A stretch of DNA of 64,000 nucleotides from Epichloe hybrida (Eukaryota; Ascomycota; Sordariomycetes; Hypocreales; Clavicipitaceae), in contig JAFEKR010000009.1 in the NCBI GenBank assembly GCA_019022495.1, positions 1,798,001-1,862,000 of the forward strand. Direction: 5' to 3'. The notes under the pieces were generated by a model, which saw only the letters and a list, made by a program, of their open reading frames with translations, did not search any database and was not told the DNA's origin. Made by a program: the position numbers and the translations under genes. This document shows, in pieces, positions 43,912 to 56,800 of this stretch (its first letter is position 1; every line of letters starts with the position of its first letter).

Positions 43912-46900
43912 TAGCTAGCTATAAGATAGCTATATACTTATAAAGTAAGGTATTTATTAAAGACTATATATATTATTAGTGCTAGGTTAGAGATTAAAAC
44001 CTTTATATACTTACCCTTAGCTAGTATTTATTTAGTAATAACTATAATAGTCTTAGCTATTACTTTATTCTTAACCTTTTAGTATAAGCTATAATAGATT
44101 AATCTCTTTTAACTTTTTTAAGGATATAAACTATTAGCTAGATTATTATATAGCTAATGCTTTAAAGAATTATAAGAAATATACTAGTACCTTATAATAA
44201 TAAAGCTATAAATAATTAGAAAAGCAAGGAACCCTTACTATCTAAAACTAAGGATAATAATAAGGTATAATAAATATTACTTAATTTTAATTTAGGTAAA
44301 GGTATAGATAATATAACTAAAGAGAAAAGGGAATTATAATAATACTATAAGGTTATATAAGCTAAGCTATATTACCTTTAAAGAAAATAAGAGATTTTAT
44401 AAATAAAGGTATAAATTAAGAAGCTTAAGGTAAATCTAGAATTAGCTAGACCTTAATCTAGACCTATAATTACCCCTTAAATATTAGCTATAATTTTACC
44501 TATAGTTTATAGTAACTTAGTAGTAATTATATAGTAAGGTAGTCTTATTAAAATATAAATAAAAATGCCTATATATAAGAGAGAAATATATAAAAGCTTA
44601 TAGAATTTCTTAGTAAACTTAAATATATTATTTAAATTAAATTACTATACCTTTAGGGATAATATAACTAAGGTAATATATATAAGTAATTATATAGCTA
44701 GTAATATAAAGTAATAATAAATATATTATATAACTATAAATAAGTATATAAATTATTTATTAATTACCTAGGTAAATTTTCTAAAATAGCTAAAAACTAA
44801 AATAATAAATATAAGTATAAGATACTTAGAAATAAGAAAGTTATTATTAAATCTTAAGTAAAAGAATAACTAATTATTTTAATTTTTTATATAATCTTAA
44901 GCTAAGGTAAAAGCTAAGTTACTTAAAGAAATCCTTATATATCTAAGAATTATAACCTTTTTAAATAGCTTAAATAATACTATAAAAAAGTAAAGAATTA
45001 GTTAAGAGATTTTTATAACTTAAAGCTAATTATAAGGCTAAGGTAAGAAAGTAAAGGTTATAATAAGCTTAAGCTAAAGTAATAAAAAAGTTAAAATCTT
45101 AAAAAAAAAGGTAATACTTTTATTTTATATTACTTATAAATAAAATATAATAATAAAGTAAAGATTAAAAAAAAAAGATTATTTTTAGTATACTATAAAT
45201 ATAAAAAGCCTAAGTATATATTACTAGCTTATTAAGTACTAGATTATTTTACTTATAAAAGTACTAGGTATATAACTAAAAAGTATAGTAAAAGTAATAA
45301 TAAAGCTATATTTCTTAATATAATACTAGTTTAATTAGTATAAACCTAGAAATATAATCTTACTATAAGATATCTTATAAATAATAAAATAAGAATATAA
45401 GTATCTTTATAATAAAATAACTAGTAATTAGCTATATAAGTACTATTTAATATAAGTATATAGTCTTTAATAATTTATCTAAAATTATTATTAAAAAAGG
45501 ATTAAGAGAATATAATCTAATTAAATAAAATACTAAAGAGTATAAGTAAAAAAGTAATTTTATATTAAGGAATTTTAAAAAAATTAGTTAAGATAAAAGA
45601 TAGTATAGGATTTATAAAGGTTTACTAAGTTAGTTACTTTATTACTAATATAAGTAAAGGGATAATTCTAGGTATAAACTAGATTAAAGAGTATTTACTT
45701 ATAATTATATATTAGGAGTATAAATACTAAAGATATCTAGTAATAATAAAATATCTCTCCTTTACTTATAGTAAGTAGTAAGTATATAAGGAGAAAAAAA
45801 TAGTAGTAATTACTTTATTATTAAAAGTAATAAAGATTAGGCTAAGTATTTTAGAAAATAAAAATTAAAAAGAAAAAGGAAAAGGCTAATTAAAGAACCT
45901 AGTAATAATAAATATATAAATAAATAGTAAAGTAACTATATAAATCTTAGAGTATACTTATTTATAGTAAAAAAGTAAAGGTATTATAGTTATACTAATT
46001 CTAGAAAACATAAGTAATAAAGAAGCTATATTAAATTAAAATAAGAGCACTAAATACCTTATACTAATAATCCTAGAAAAATATAAGGAGTTTATAAATA
46101 TTTTTTCTAAAGAGTTAGTAAGTAAGCTTCCTAAACTAGAGATTATACTTATACTATTAAATTAGAAAAAAGGAAAACATTACCTTAGGGGCTTATATAT
46201 AATTTAGCTAAGAGAGAGCTAAAGGTCCTTAAGAGTACCTTATAAGTATATAGCTTAAAGGGTAAATTAGAAAGATTAGTTAGCCTAGCTAAAGCCTTAA
46301 TTTTATTTATTTAAAAAGAAAAATTAAGGCTTTATATAAATTATAAGGGCTTAAATAAGATTATAATTAAGAATAAGGCCCTCTTTACCCCTTATTACTA
46401 AAATTCTTAATTAATTAGTAAGTATAGTTATTTTTATAGTCTTAGATTTAAAAGATATATATTACTAGCTATATATTTACTTAGGTAATAAGTAAAAAAT
46501 AGTATTTTATTATTAATATAGTTACTTTAAATATCTAGTAATACTATTTAAACTAGTTAATATAATAGTAACTTTTTAAGAGTATATTAATAATACTTTT
46601 AAAGGACTTATTAATAAGACTTATATTATTTATTAGATAATATACTAATATATAGTAATAAGGTTAAAGAGTATATAAAGTATATTAAATAAGTTTTATA
46701 TAGGTTTAAGTAGGTAAGCTATTTTATTAACCTTAAGAAATATTGATTTTTAGTTAAGAAAGTTAAATTTTTAGGCTTTAAGATATTAGAGAAAGGTATT
46801 ATAATAGACTTAGTAAGAGTTAAAGTAATTATAACCTAGCTAATACTATATAGTGTTTTTAATATTTAGTTATTTCTTAGTTTTACTAGATTTTACTACT

Positions 46901-46985
46901 ATTTTATTAAATAGTATAGTAAAGTTATTATTTTATTAATAAATTACCTTAAAGGGAATTAACTAGTAATATTTAAACTAAAACC
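43912..46985 (+). mobile_element. Ty3/Gypsy retrotransposon copy 1, RIP-decayed, truncated
   Basis: Many stops interrupt every frame, but Gypsy order is legible on the plus strand. A gag-like region lies at about 44.5-44.9 kb (FLVNLNILFKLNYY-type words). A protease-region end at about 45.6-45.7 kb has a decayed form of the ILGMxW motif. Reverse transcriptase spans 46.28-46.85 kb, where KEKLRLYINYKGLNKIIIKN, DLKDIYY, YLVILFKLVN and EYINNTFKGLINKTYIIY are direct relics of the fingers and palm. The copy stops at about 46985, where a reversed LINE fragment begins. It cannot encode a functional protein. Confidence 0.85.
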
Positions 46986-46989
46986 CTAT

Positions 46990-48000
46990 ATATATATATA
47001 ATATACACTAGCTAGCTTTATATAAGGCTAGTACTAGTACTCCTACTACTAAGTTAAAAGGGAAAACCCTTAATAAGGAGAAAAAACCCTCCTATATCTA
47101 TGTGTAAGCTAGCGCTAGCCCTAATCTAGGTCTATGCCGCTTTTATTATTACCCATTATAGGTATTTATTACTAGCTTACGCTAGCCTTATCCTATAGAA
47201 ATTTTTATCTAAAAAGAGAAAATAAAGGAAAGATACTATAATAAGAGTCTTTTATCCCTAGCTAGTGTAGGATTAGGTTTATTTTACTACTACCCTAGGT
47301 TACCTTATTTTACCTTATAGTAAGGTAAAATTAGATTTATAAAGATATTTTACTTTAGGTTTACTTTTATATAAATACTTTTATAGCCTTACTTTTTAGT
47401 TATTTTTAACTTATCTCTAGCTTATATATATTGTAAAGTTAGAGTACCTAGTTATATTTATAAGCTATAAGGGGAGAGTAATCTTAACCTAGACTATAAG
47501 TAATCCTAGGTTTAAGTTAATCTTTAGTTATTCTCTTAACTTTTTATATTATACTTTATTTTTTAAGCTATAGCTTTAATTTATTCCCTCTCTCTCTCTT
47601 ATAAGTATAAGAGAGATTCTCTCCCTTATAGGATTTAGGCTTTTTTTCTTTTCCTTTATTAAACTTCCTATAGGTTTTTTTTCTTTATAAATTTACTTAA
47701 AGCTATCCTAGGTTAGTTTAGGGTTATTTACTAATTTATTACTATAGAATAAAGTAATATTAATATAATATTACTATTTATTACTTTAGACTCTATAAGT
47801 TTACTAATTTCTATATAATTTTAGTTTTAATTTACCTAGGATATTAAAATATTAAAGGCTTTCCTAGGAAAGTCTCTTACTATAAAGTAACTTTAGTAAG
47901 CTTAGGCTAAGGGAATAAGTATAAGTGCACTTATTATTATAAGTAAGGCCTTATAATTACCCCCTTACTTATAGCTAGGCTTTTAAATAGCTTTTACTAA
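46990..48000 (-). mobile_element. 5'-truncated LINE copy in reverse orientation
   Basis: From about 46990 the plus strand matches the reverse complement of the 3' end of the full-length LINE (60449 backwards). Shared landmarks are CTAGCTAG near the end, AGTACTCC, AGGGAAAACCC, TAGCGCTAG, CGCTAGCCTTATCCTA, CCCTCTCTCTCTC and AATTTACCTAGGA. Similarity is recognisable to roughly 48.0 kb. Loss of the 5' part and a fixed 3' end are the usual result of incomplete target-primed reverse transcription. The far boundary is uncertain. Confidence 0.65.
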
Positions 48001-48715
48001 GTACCCTATAGCTATTTACTAAGTATTAGCTAAATTAAAATAATAATAAATAATAGGTAGTGCTTATATATAAATTTATTTATAACTTCTTATTATATTA
48101 TAAACTTTTTCCTCTAGTAAATATAGTTATCCTTAATTAACCTTATTTATACTTTATTTACCTTAACTCTTTAACTCTTAATTTATATCCTTTTACTATA
48201 AAGCTAGATATAATTTACTTTTATATTTACTTATATATATACTATCTTTAAACTAAGTACTTAGACTTTAAGAAGTACTTACTAATTAAGATTCTTTTAC
48301 TAGTAATTATATATAATTTCCCTTATTCTTTAGTTAGTATAGTAACTAAAGGAAAATAATTAAAATATTATATTTAGTGTAATAAATATAGTAATATATA
48401 TAAGATAGTAAGTTACTTAGTATTTTATTATTTTATAGCTATAAATTACTAACTTTTTTATACTAAGCTATATTAACTTTAGTTAGTAACTTCTAGGACC
48501 TTTTAGTTATTTATAAATAGGTTTAAGCTCTTATAAATATTACTATTATTACTAAGAATAAGAAGAGTATTCCTATATTTTTAAATATAACTTACTATAG
48601 CTTTACTATATATATCTTAAACTTAATAATAGGTTTTAACTATACTAATACTATATACTATATTACCTTTAAGCTAACTAGTGCTATAAAGGTATATTAA
48701 GTGTATTAAGTGTAT

Positions 48716-48838
48716 TAAGTTACTTATTTTTTACTTATTTTTTACTTATTTTTTACTTATTTTTTACTTATTTTTTACTTATTTTTTACTTATTTTTTAC
48801 TTATTTTTTACTTATTTTTTACTTATTCTTTACTAATC
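48716..48838 (+). repeat. 11-bp tandem repeat (TTACTTATTTT)n
   Basis: Ten to eleven near-perfect copies, with decayed copies (TTCTTTAC) at the right end. Confidence 0.93.
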
Positions 48839-50539
48839 TTTTTATATAAATTACCTTTATCTTATACTAGAACTATTTAGTTTTATAGTAATAACTATAA
48901 GTTTCCTTAGTAGCTATAGCTCCCTTTCCCTTTCTTTTAGTTTATATATAGCTTTCTTTTATTTTTTTACTTAGTCTTTACTAACTTTTCTATAGAAAAA
49001 CCTTAAGAATACTATATTTATTTAAGAGATAAAAATAGTCCTTTAGCTCTAGCTCTCTAACCCTAGGTATATAGCTTAGGTTATAGTAGTTTATTACTTT
49101 TACTATACTATAGAGAAAGTAATTTAAGGTAATAAAAACTAGGTAAAGTATAGCTTTAATAGCTAGACTATAGTTTCCTATATAGGGGCTATAATAGAGA
49201 GTTTTCCTATTATTTTACTTACACTCTAAGTATATTTTCCTTTATTATTTAGTAATATAACTTAAGCCTTTAGGTAATAGTTTTTATAGTAACTAATAAG
49301 GTTAGGCCTTTTTTATAGTATATTTATATTCCTTTATTAGTGCCTTAATTTTATATTACTATCTTTATTACTAGACTTACTTAGTAACTAGTAAGGTTAG
49401 GTCTTTTTTATAGTATATTTATATTTCTTTATTAGTACTTTAATCTTATATTATTACCTTTTTTACTAGACTTACTTTAGTAAAATACTTAAATTATATA
49501 TTAAGTGCTTTTTATATTATTTACTAAAACCTATTAGTTATATTTACTTAGCTAATCCTTTTATTTTACTAGGTATTTATTACCTTTATAGGTTTTCTTA
49601 TAGTTTTTAATTTCCTTAACTTTAAATTTATTTTCTTTATCCTTAAGATTTAGTATTAGTATTTCCCTATCCCTAGTGTCTTTATAGTGGTTTTATAGCT
49701 TTAGTAAGCTAATATAAAATATATTATATAGTTAGCTATACTTCTTAGGTAATATAAGTTAGTAAGCTTATTTTTCTATAGTATTAAGTACTTAAAATAG
49801 TCTTATAAATCTAGGGATTAGCTTTTATTTTACCTCTTTAAGTCTAATATTCTTTATTAATAAGAGCACTAGATTACCCCTTTTTAGTATTAGTAGCTAG
49901 TAGTATTAATTATAGTACTTTACTTAGGTTTTAGTAGCTTTTACTTAGTTTTACTTTAACTATTCCTTAACTTTATATAGTTTTATAATATATATATAAG
50001 TATTTAGTACCTCCTCTTTTTAAGTCTTATCCCTAAAAGCTAGGTAAAACTCTAGTAAGTATTTTATAAGGGTATAGTTTAAAGAGTAACTTATAGTTTT
50101 ATTTACTATATTATTATAAGTAAACTAGGCTATTAGGAGTAGCTTAAGCTATATTTATTAGTTCTTAGTAATAAAATATTAAAGGTAATACTTAAGTACT
50201 TAGTTTATTCTCTTTATTTACTTATTAGTTTAGGGGTAAAATACTATAAAAAGCCTATATTTTATATATAATAGGTAGCATAAGTCTAACTAGAATTAAC
50301 TTATAAAGACTAATTCTCTATTAGATATAATACTCTCTAGGGCTTTAAATTATAGCTTAATCTCTTTATAAAATAGTTTTACTAGTTTAGCTATATTAAT
50401 TATAGTAATTATAAGTAAAAAGATAAAATACTTAGTAAATTAGTTTATAATTACTAGGATTATATTAGTTTCTTATTTACTTACTTAGGTAATAGGTAAT
50501 CCTATAATAAAATCTAGTAAGATTTTTACTTATAGTTAC

Positions 50540-50621
50540 TATAGTATTAGTAAAGCGGATAGAGTACTAGGAATAGCTACATAGTTAGCTAGCTAGCGTA
50601 AAGAATATATAGTATTAGTAA
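50540..50621 (+). mobile_element. 54-bp LINE 3' stub with a 14-bp target-site duplication
   Basis: TATAGTATTAGTAA occurs at 50540-50553 and again at 50608-50621. Between them, 50554-50607 matches the last bases of the full-length LINE (AGCGGATGGAGTACTAGGAA ... GCGTAAAGAATA) with a few transitions. The related Gypsy copy at 63.92 kb has the same flanks without the insert (reverse strand, 63917-63943), so this is a filled site beside its empty site. Confidence 0.85.
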
Positions 50622-51656
50622 GGATTTAAGGCTTTTATATAAGTAATACCTTTTAGTTATTATTTACTAGTAAACCCTATAGCTTATAATATAGTTAAAT
50701 ACTAACTTACTTATACTTAGCTACTAGAAGTAATACTTTAGTAGCTTAAGAGTATATTTAGTCTTAAAGTAACTTACTAGTAAATTATTATAGTATAGCT
50801 ATAAAAGCTTCTATTATAAAATAAGCTCCTAGGGAATAACTACCTAGTCTTAGTATATTAGAAAACCCCTTATACTATAAAACTATAGACTAGCTTTTCC
50901 CTTACCTTTTACTAGGGAATTATTAATCTTACTATTTTACCTTTATAAATCTAAATCTTAATCCTATACCTTTTATAGTAATTACACTAATAGTTTATTT
51001 AGCCTAAATTAGTAAGGATTTAGTAATATAATAGTCTTCTATATCTCTTATATTATACTAATATCTTAGATATATATTACTTTCTCCTAGAAATTACTCT
51101 TATTTAGCTAATCTTTTACTAGATTAATAGTAGCTAACTAGCCTCTTAACTAAGCTACTTTAGCCTCTAGAGCTTACTTTATAGTAGCTAGGGTATTTTT
51201 CTCCCTTAAAGGTATTTTACTAAGCCTCTTTACTAAGACTAGGGTATTTTTCTTCTTTAAAGGTATCTTATTATATTTTCTTTAATATATTAAGACTAAG
51301 GTATTTTCCTTCCCTAAAGGTATCTTACTATATTTTCTCTTATATATTAGTATCTTTTCTTTTATTAGTTTTTTAGTAGCTATTATTTTCTTTTAAAGCT
51401 TTAGTAAAAGTACTTTATTTATTAAGGGTTTACCTTTATAATTAGACTTCCTTAATAGTGTATTTACTAGGTTACTTTTCCTAGGTCTATGCCTAATTAT
51501 AAAGTAAAAGAGGTAAAGGAATATATACTATTTAGCTTACTTTCTATTTAGCTTTTATTACCTTATAAAAGTCTATAAGTTATAGTAATCTAATAGGACC
51601 TTTACTAGGGTTACTATACCTTTAATATAGTATTACTAGTGTTTAAATAACTTTAC

Positions 51657-53538
51657 TATTATTAGGAGCGTAAAGGTTAGAAATAGGATATTTATTAAAG
51701 CAAGTCTTTAGAGAACCTTTAGGCTATGCAAATAATAATATAAGGCCCTACTTATAACATTATAAGGCCTTACTTACAACACAGGTACACTAGCGCACCT
51801 CGCAGACAGGCCACGCCCTAGGGCTAAGCTTACGTGATGCTAGTAAGCTACTAGCTATAAGCTAGTAACTTATATATATAACACACTTAGACCTAGTAAG
51901 CTTTAGTTAATATACTAAAGCCCTTATACCTCTTACCTAGCTATTATTATTCTTATAATTCTAAAGCTTCTTTTACTAGCTACCTAAGAGTAATATAAGG
52001 GGGAGAATTACTTAATTTACTAGAGTAATATTAGATAATAACCTAACCCCACAGATATTATATAATTACTAAAAGATTCTCTTTATACTTAACTATATAT
52101 ATACTGACTATAGGGTAAGATAGAATAAATACCTTAATAAATAATAGGCTAATAGCTAGGATAATCTTAAGGATAACTAGGATATATTCTAAACCTAGAT
52201 ACTTACATTACTTAGGGACTTTATAAACTATAATACTTAAATAGCTATATAGCTTAAGAATATAAAGTAATATAAGGGCTAGAGCCCTATTAAATTTAGT
52301 ATTTTCTTAGATTTACTAGAGATATACCTAGAAAGAGCCCTAGAAAAGTCTTATACCCTTATATTCTTTATAAAATTACTCCTTAAGCTATAGGACTATA
52401 TTAACTTATATATCTCTATTACTAGGAAAATATAAGAGAAGGTTATATAACTTACCTAGTGATTTTAGAAGGCCTTACTAAAGAGTAAGTAAAAACCTAA
52501 GTATTTAGAAAATAAAGGCCTATATAAGAATCCCTAATATTATAGAAATAACTTACCCTAGGGTTATAGGCCTTATAAGAACTATAGGAATAAGGACTAG
52601 GAAAGGGGCCTAGTTACTTACCTAAATAATAGTAAAGTTAGGGATAAAAGATAATATTATAATTATAATAGCCTAGATTACCTTATCAATAAGTATAGTA
52701 AGCTAAGAAAAGAGCCCTAAGATAGCTAGGGAAACTTCCTAAGGTAAAAGTAAAGGCCCTTATCTTTACCTTAAATACTAAGGTACTAATTAGGTATTAA
52801 TTTTATATACTAGCTACTATTTATAGGTATAAAGACATTAAAATAGTAGCAAATCTAGATAGCTATGCTAAGCTTAACCTTATTAGCATTAATTTTGTAA
52901 AGGATTATAAGCTTAATAAGGCTAAGGCTATAGTACCTATTCTCTAGGTAGTAAGAGCCCTTATAGTCTCTTAATATAGTGTTTATAAGGTGCCTATTAT
53001 AATTAGAGACTTAAGAGAAAGGGAAGTACCTTAAGCTACTATATATAGCTATAAATAAAGACCTAAGAGTAAGGGGAAGTCTTATCTTAATTAGAATATA
53101 TATACTTACTAAAGAATATATATATCTTTATTTATACTTATAAAAGTAATAGTTTAAGAAAAAGAAAATAGCCTTTTTACTTATAACTCCTTATAAGTTT
53201 ATAAAGGTAATATATAATAAGGCTATTATATATACTATTATAAGAGTTATAGAAGATAAGTTTATTACCCTTAAAGATAAGAAAAAAGTAAAAGTATATA
53301 GAACTATTAAAAATATCCCTAAGGAACTATATAAGTTTAAAGATATATTTATAGTAAATAAGGTAAGTAGTTTACTATTAAGAAAGGAGACTAATTATAT
53401 TATTAACCTAATACCTAGGGCTACACCCCTATATAGGCTAATTTACTCTCTCTCTTAAAGTAAGCTAAAGGAGCTTTATAAATATATTAATAAAAACCTA
53501 TAAAAAGGCTAGATAAGACTCTCTAAGAGCCTTATAGG
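51657..53538 (+). mobile_element. Ty3/Gypsy retrotransposon copy 2, left part
   Basis: It begins with the LTR-like repeat shared with 43.83 kb and then a patch that still contains CpA/CpG words (51775-51850). Gag-like sequence lies at about 52.0-52.8 kb. The start of reverse transcriptase is at 53.3-53.53 kb, where TNYIINLIPRATPLYRLIY and INKNL are relics of the region before the RT fingers. The frame continues after an insertion of 8.4 kb, at 61935. Confidence 0.85.
53531..53538. repeat. Left copy of the 8-bp target duplication CTTATAGG
   Basis: It is identical to 61927-61934 and flanks the inverted-repeat element. Removing the element plus one copy rejoins the Gypsy reverse transcriptase sequence. 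Confidence 0.85.
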
Positions 53539-53857
53539 CAGAGTATTGTAGTGTAGTTAGTGTTGTTTTTAGGAAAATTTTGTATTTATAATGTAGGTTT
53601 TTTTTTTGTAGTTAGTGTAGTGTAGTTTTTTTTTTATAGTGTAGTGTATTGTAGTTTTTTTTTTTTTTTTTGCTTATAGTGTAGTGTAGTTAGTGTAGTT
53701 ACTAACTACACTAACTACAAAAACTACAAATTAGTGTTAGTAAAAAAAAAGTAAGCCTTTTTATTATATAATATTATTATAAGGATTAAAAGAAAGCTAG
53801 TTATATAGAAGCTTTTATTATTACCTATTTTACTTAATTAGTTATAGAATTTATAAT

Positions 53858-56800
53858 TAGTTATATAATTTATGGGTATACTTTTCCGCACTGACCCTAA
53901 GGTCTGGAATCGCCTCTAAAATACAAATCACACTAATATTTAAAATCCTTACCTTTATTTCTCCCCCCCTATAATATTACACTATAATAGAGCTAGTAGT
54001 AAGAGTGTAAATAAGACACTAATAGTAATTAATATAGGCTTAGGGGGGCTAGATTAGAGTAGCTATTACCTAAACATAGGAATAGGATAGTTTAATATCT
54101 AAAGGAGTAAAGATAACCTAATAGTAAACTAGAATTAATTCGTATACCCTAAAGATATAAAATATTATAATAAGATTACTAGCCTTATCCTAAGTAATAA
54201 AGTTACCTAAGTATAGCGTATTATACTAGCTATAGCTAACTAGGTAGTAAACCATGCCTAAGCTAAAATAAGAACTATAAATACTAATAATAGTAATATC
54301 TATATCACTAAAGAAGCATTAAAAATAGCCCTTAAGAAAGCTATTAAGGAGGAAGCTAAAGATAATAACTCCTTAACCTAGGCTAGTATTATAACTAGGC
54401 TTACTCTAAAATAACTAAATACTAACCCCCTCTCTCTCTAGGTCCTTAGAAGATAATATAGAGAAGTACTTATAAAGGAAATACTATATAAGAATCACTT
54501 TAGTCTAAGGGCATAGAAGATATAGTTATAGCTATAAATAAAGCTATTAGGTAAGCCTTAGTAATAGTAACTAAAAGACTTCTTAGTAAGGATATAATTA
54601 TTACCTTTAAAGGAAATATAATATAGTATAGAGAAAACTAAAAATAAATTACTAAAGTGTTTAGCCTAGAGGTAGCTATTTACTACTATATACTTAGTGT
54701 TATTATTAAGGGCTTCCTAATAAAGTATATATCTATTAAAAACCTAGTAATAGAAATTAGAAAAGCAAATAAAGTAAATATAATTAAGGTAACTATAAGA
54801 TACCCCTAAGGTAAAAATACCTAGTAAACTACCCTAATTCTTAGACTAGCTAAAGTTAAAGATACTAATAAGATATACTAAGATAGAATAGTCTTTAAAG
54901 TAAAGCTATTTTAAACTAAACTATATAATAAGACTTTATAACTTAAATAGTACTATAACTATTTCTAAATAGGATATATTACTAAGTTCTATAAGGTAGC
55001 ACTAAGGTATAGTAAGTGTAAAGCTAGCTAGTATAAAGATAGTAAGTTATTATACCTAATAATAAATAAATAACTTAAGGAAAGCTATATCCTATACTTT
55101 AGACTATACTTAGCCTAGTCTAGAGATTACCTAGTGCTAAAAGAGAAGTAAAATATAGTAAAGGCTAGTTACCTAAAATAACTATCTTACTTTACCTCTA
55201 GCTCCCTTAGTAAGAACCTAGCTCTAGCCTAAGAGAGAGCTAGTATAGCTATAAAACCTATAGTAATAATAAGAAAAAAGAGAGGTTAACTTATAAATAT
55301 AAAGTAAAGCACTAAATAGCTAAGAGCTAGGAGTATTAGGCACTATATAAAATAACTTAAGGCTAGAATAAAACTAGTATAGAATAGCTAAGACTTACTA
55401 CTACCTCCCTAATTAATATAGTAATATTATAAGTTCTCTTCTAGAATATAAATAAGAAGGATAGCCTAATATATATTATACTCTATTACTAAACTAATAT
55501 AAATATAATAGTAATCTAAGAGTAAGAATATATAAAACATCTATAGCCTCTTATACTAGGCCTTACCTAGTTTTAACTTACACACTATAATAGGCATAAC
55601 GCTATATATATTAATAAGAAACATAATATAAGGTTATAGTTAGCCTAGGGAAAGCCTAACTAGTTACTAGTGGAAATTCATAGGATTAATATTTATTCTC
55701 TTTATTTAGAAGGTTATAGTAATAACTAAAACACCCCTATATAAGATATTAATATAAAGACACTATATAACTAAAGCATATTTATAGGAGATTTTAACTA
55801 AAAGCACCCCCTTTAGGATAGGCTAGATAAAATAACTAATAAAGTAAATAAGTTACTAGAACTTATAAGCTAGTAAAGGCTTAGACTAGTAATGCCCTAA
55901 GGGGAACTAACTAGATAATATAAGGATAATAAGGATAGTACTATAGACTTAGCGTAAGTAACCCTAGATATCTAAGTTTACTATAAAGGAGTAAAAGACC
56001 TTACTAGATTTAACTATATCCCGTAGCTAATTAGTATCTTTACTAGCCTATAAGATAATATCCTATAGGCCCTTAGACACACGTAAAATATAATAAATAA
56101 ACTATACATAAAGGCAAAGGTAATAGTATACTTTTAACCTAAAAACACCTTAGATTTATATAATAAAGAAGGGATAGATATATATATTACTTAGCTTATT
56201 ATAAACCTTTAATAAATAGCAGATAAGGTAGCCTTATAGAAGCCCTAGGGGCTCCCTAGCCTAGAGGTATAGTAGTTAAGGACTACTAAAGATATAGTTA
56301 CTAGAGCTAGGTAAGTAAAGAGATAATAAAGATAATAAAGGATAGAAGTAAACTAGTAAGCTTACACTAAGGTAAATAAGGACTAAGAATAAGTTATTAG
56401 AACTAAGAGAAAAAACATATAGAGAGATACCCTATAAAAAGCTAATATATAAAGAAAGGATAGGGGAGTGTAAAGACTAAAGAGATAGGCCTAGCTCTAA
56501 AGCTAGGCCCCCCTAGAACTACCTAGACTACTAGAGCTAAAAAAAACTAAAAATAACCTAAACCTAGCTACTATATATAAGAATAAAGTAAGTATACTTA
56601 TATAAAGATTCTTCCCTAAGCTTATAGTAAACCTTTTCTATATCCTAGACCTTACCTTCCTAGAGCTAGATAATATACTATTCCTAGATAAAGACTAGTT
56701 TAGATTAAAAGAGATATTAGACATTATATTAGATATAGCTAGCTAGAAAGCACTAGGTAATAATAAGCTTCTAGTAAGCCTTATTAAGGCCTATAATAAG

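Larger units (their letters stand above)
48250..51650 (-). mobile_element. Ty3/Gypsy retrotransposon copy 3, reverse orientation, RIP-decayed
   Basis: This region is the reverse complement of the pol 3' half seen at 62-64 kb. The block at 51.2-51.4 kb (repeated AAAGGTAT and TATATTAAGACTA words) matches 63.2-63.35 kb reversed. The block at 50.44-50.72 kb matches the integrase zinc-binding region at 63.73-64.0 kb reversed. It continues left into integrase-core and downstream sequence. The right boundary meets the LTR-like repeat at 51657; the left boundary near 48.2 kb is approximate. Confidence 0.7.
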
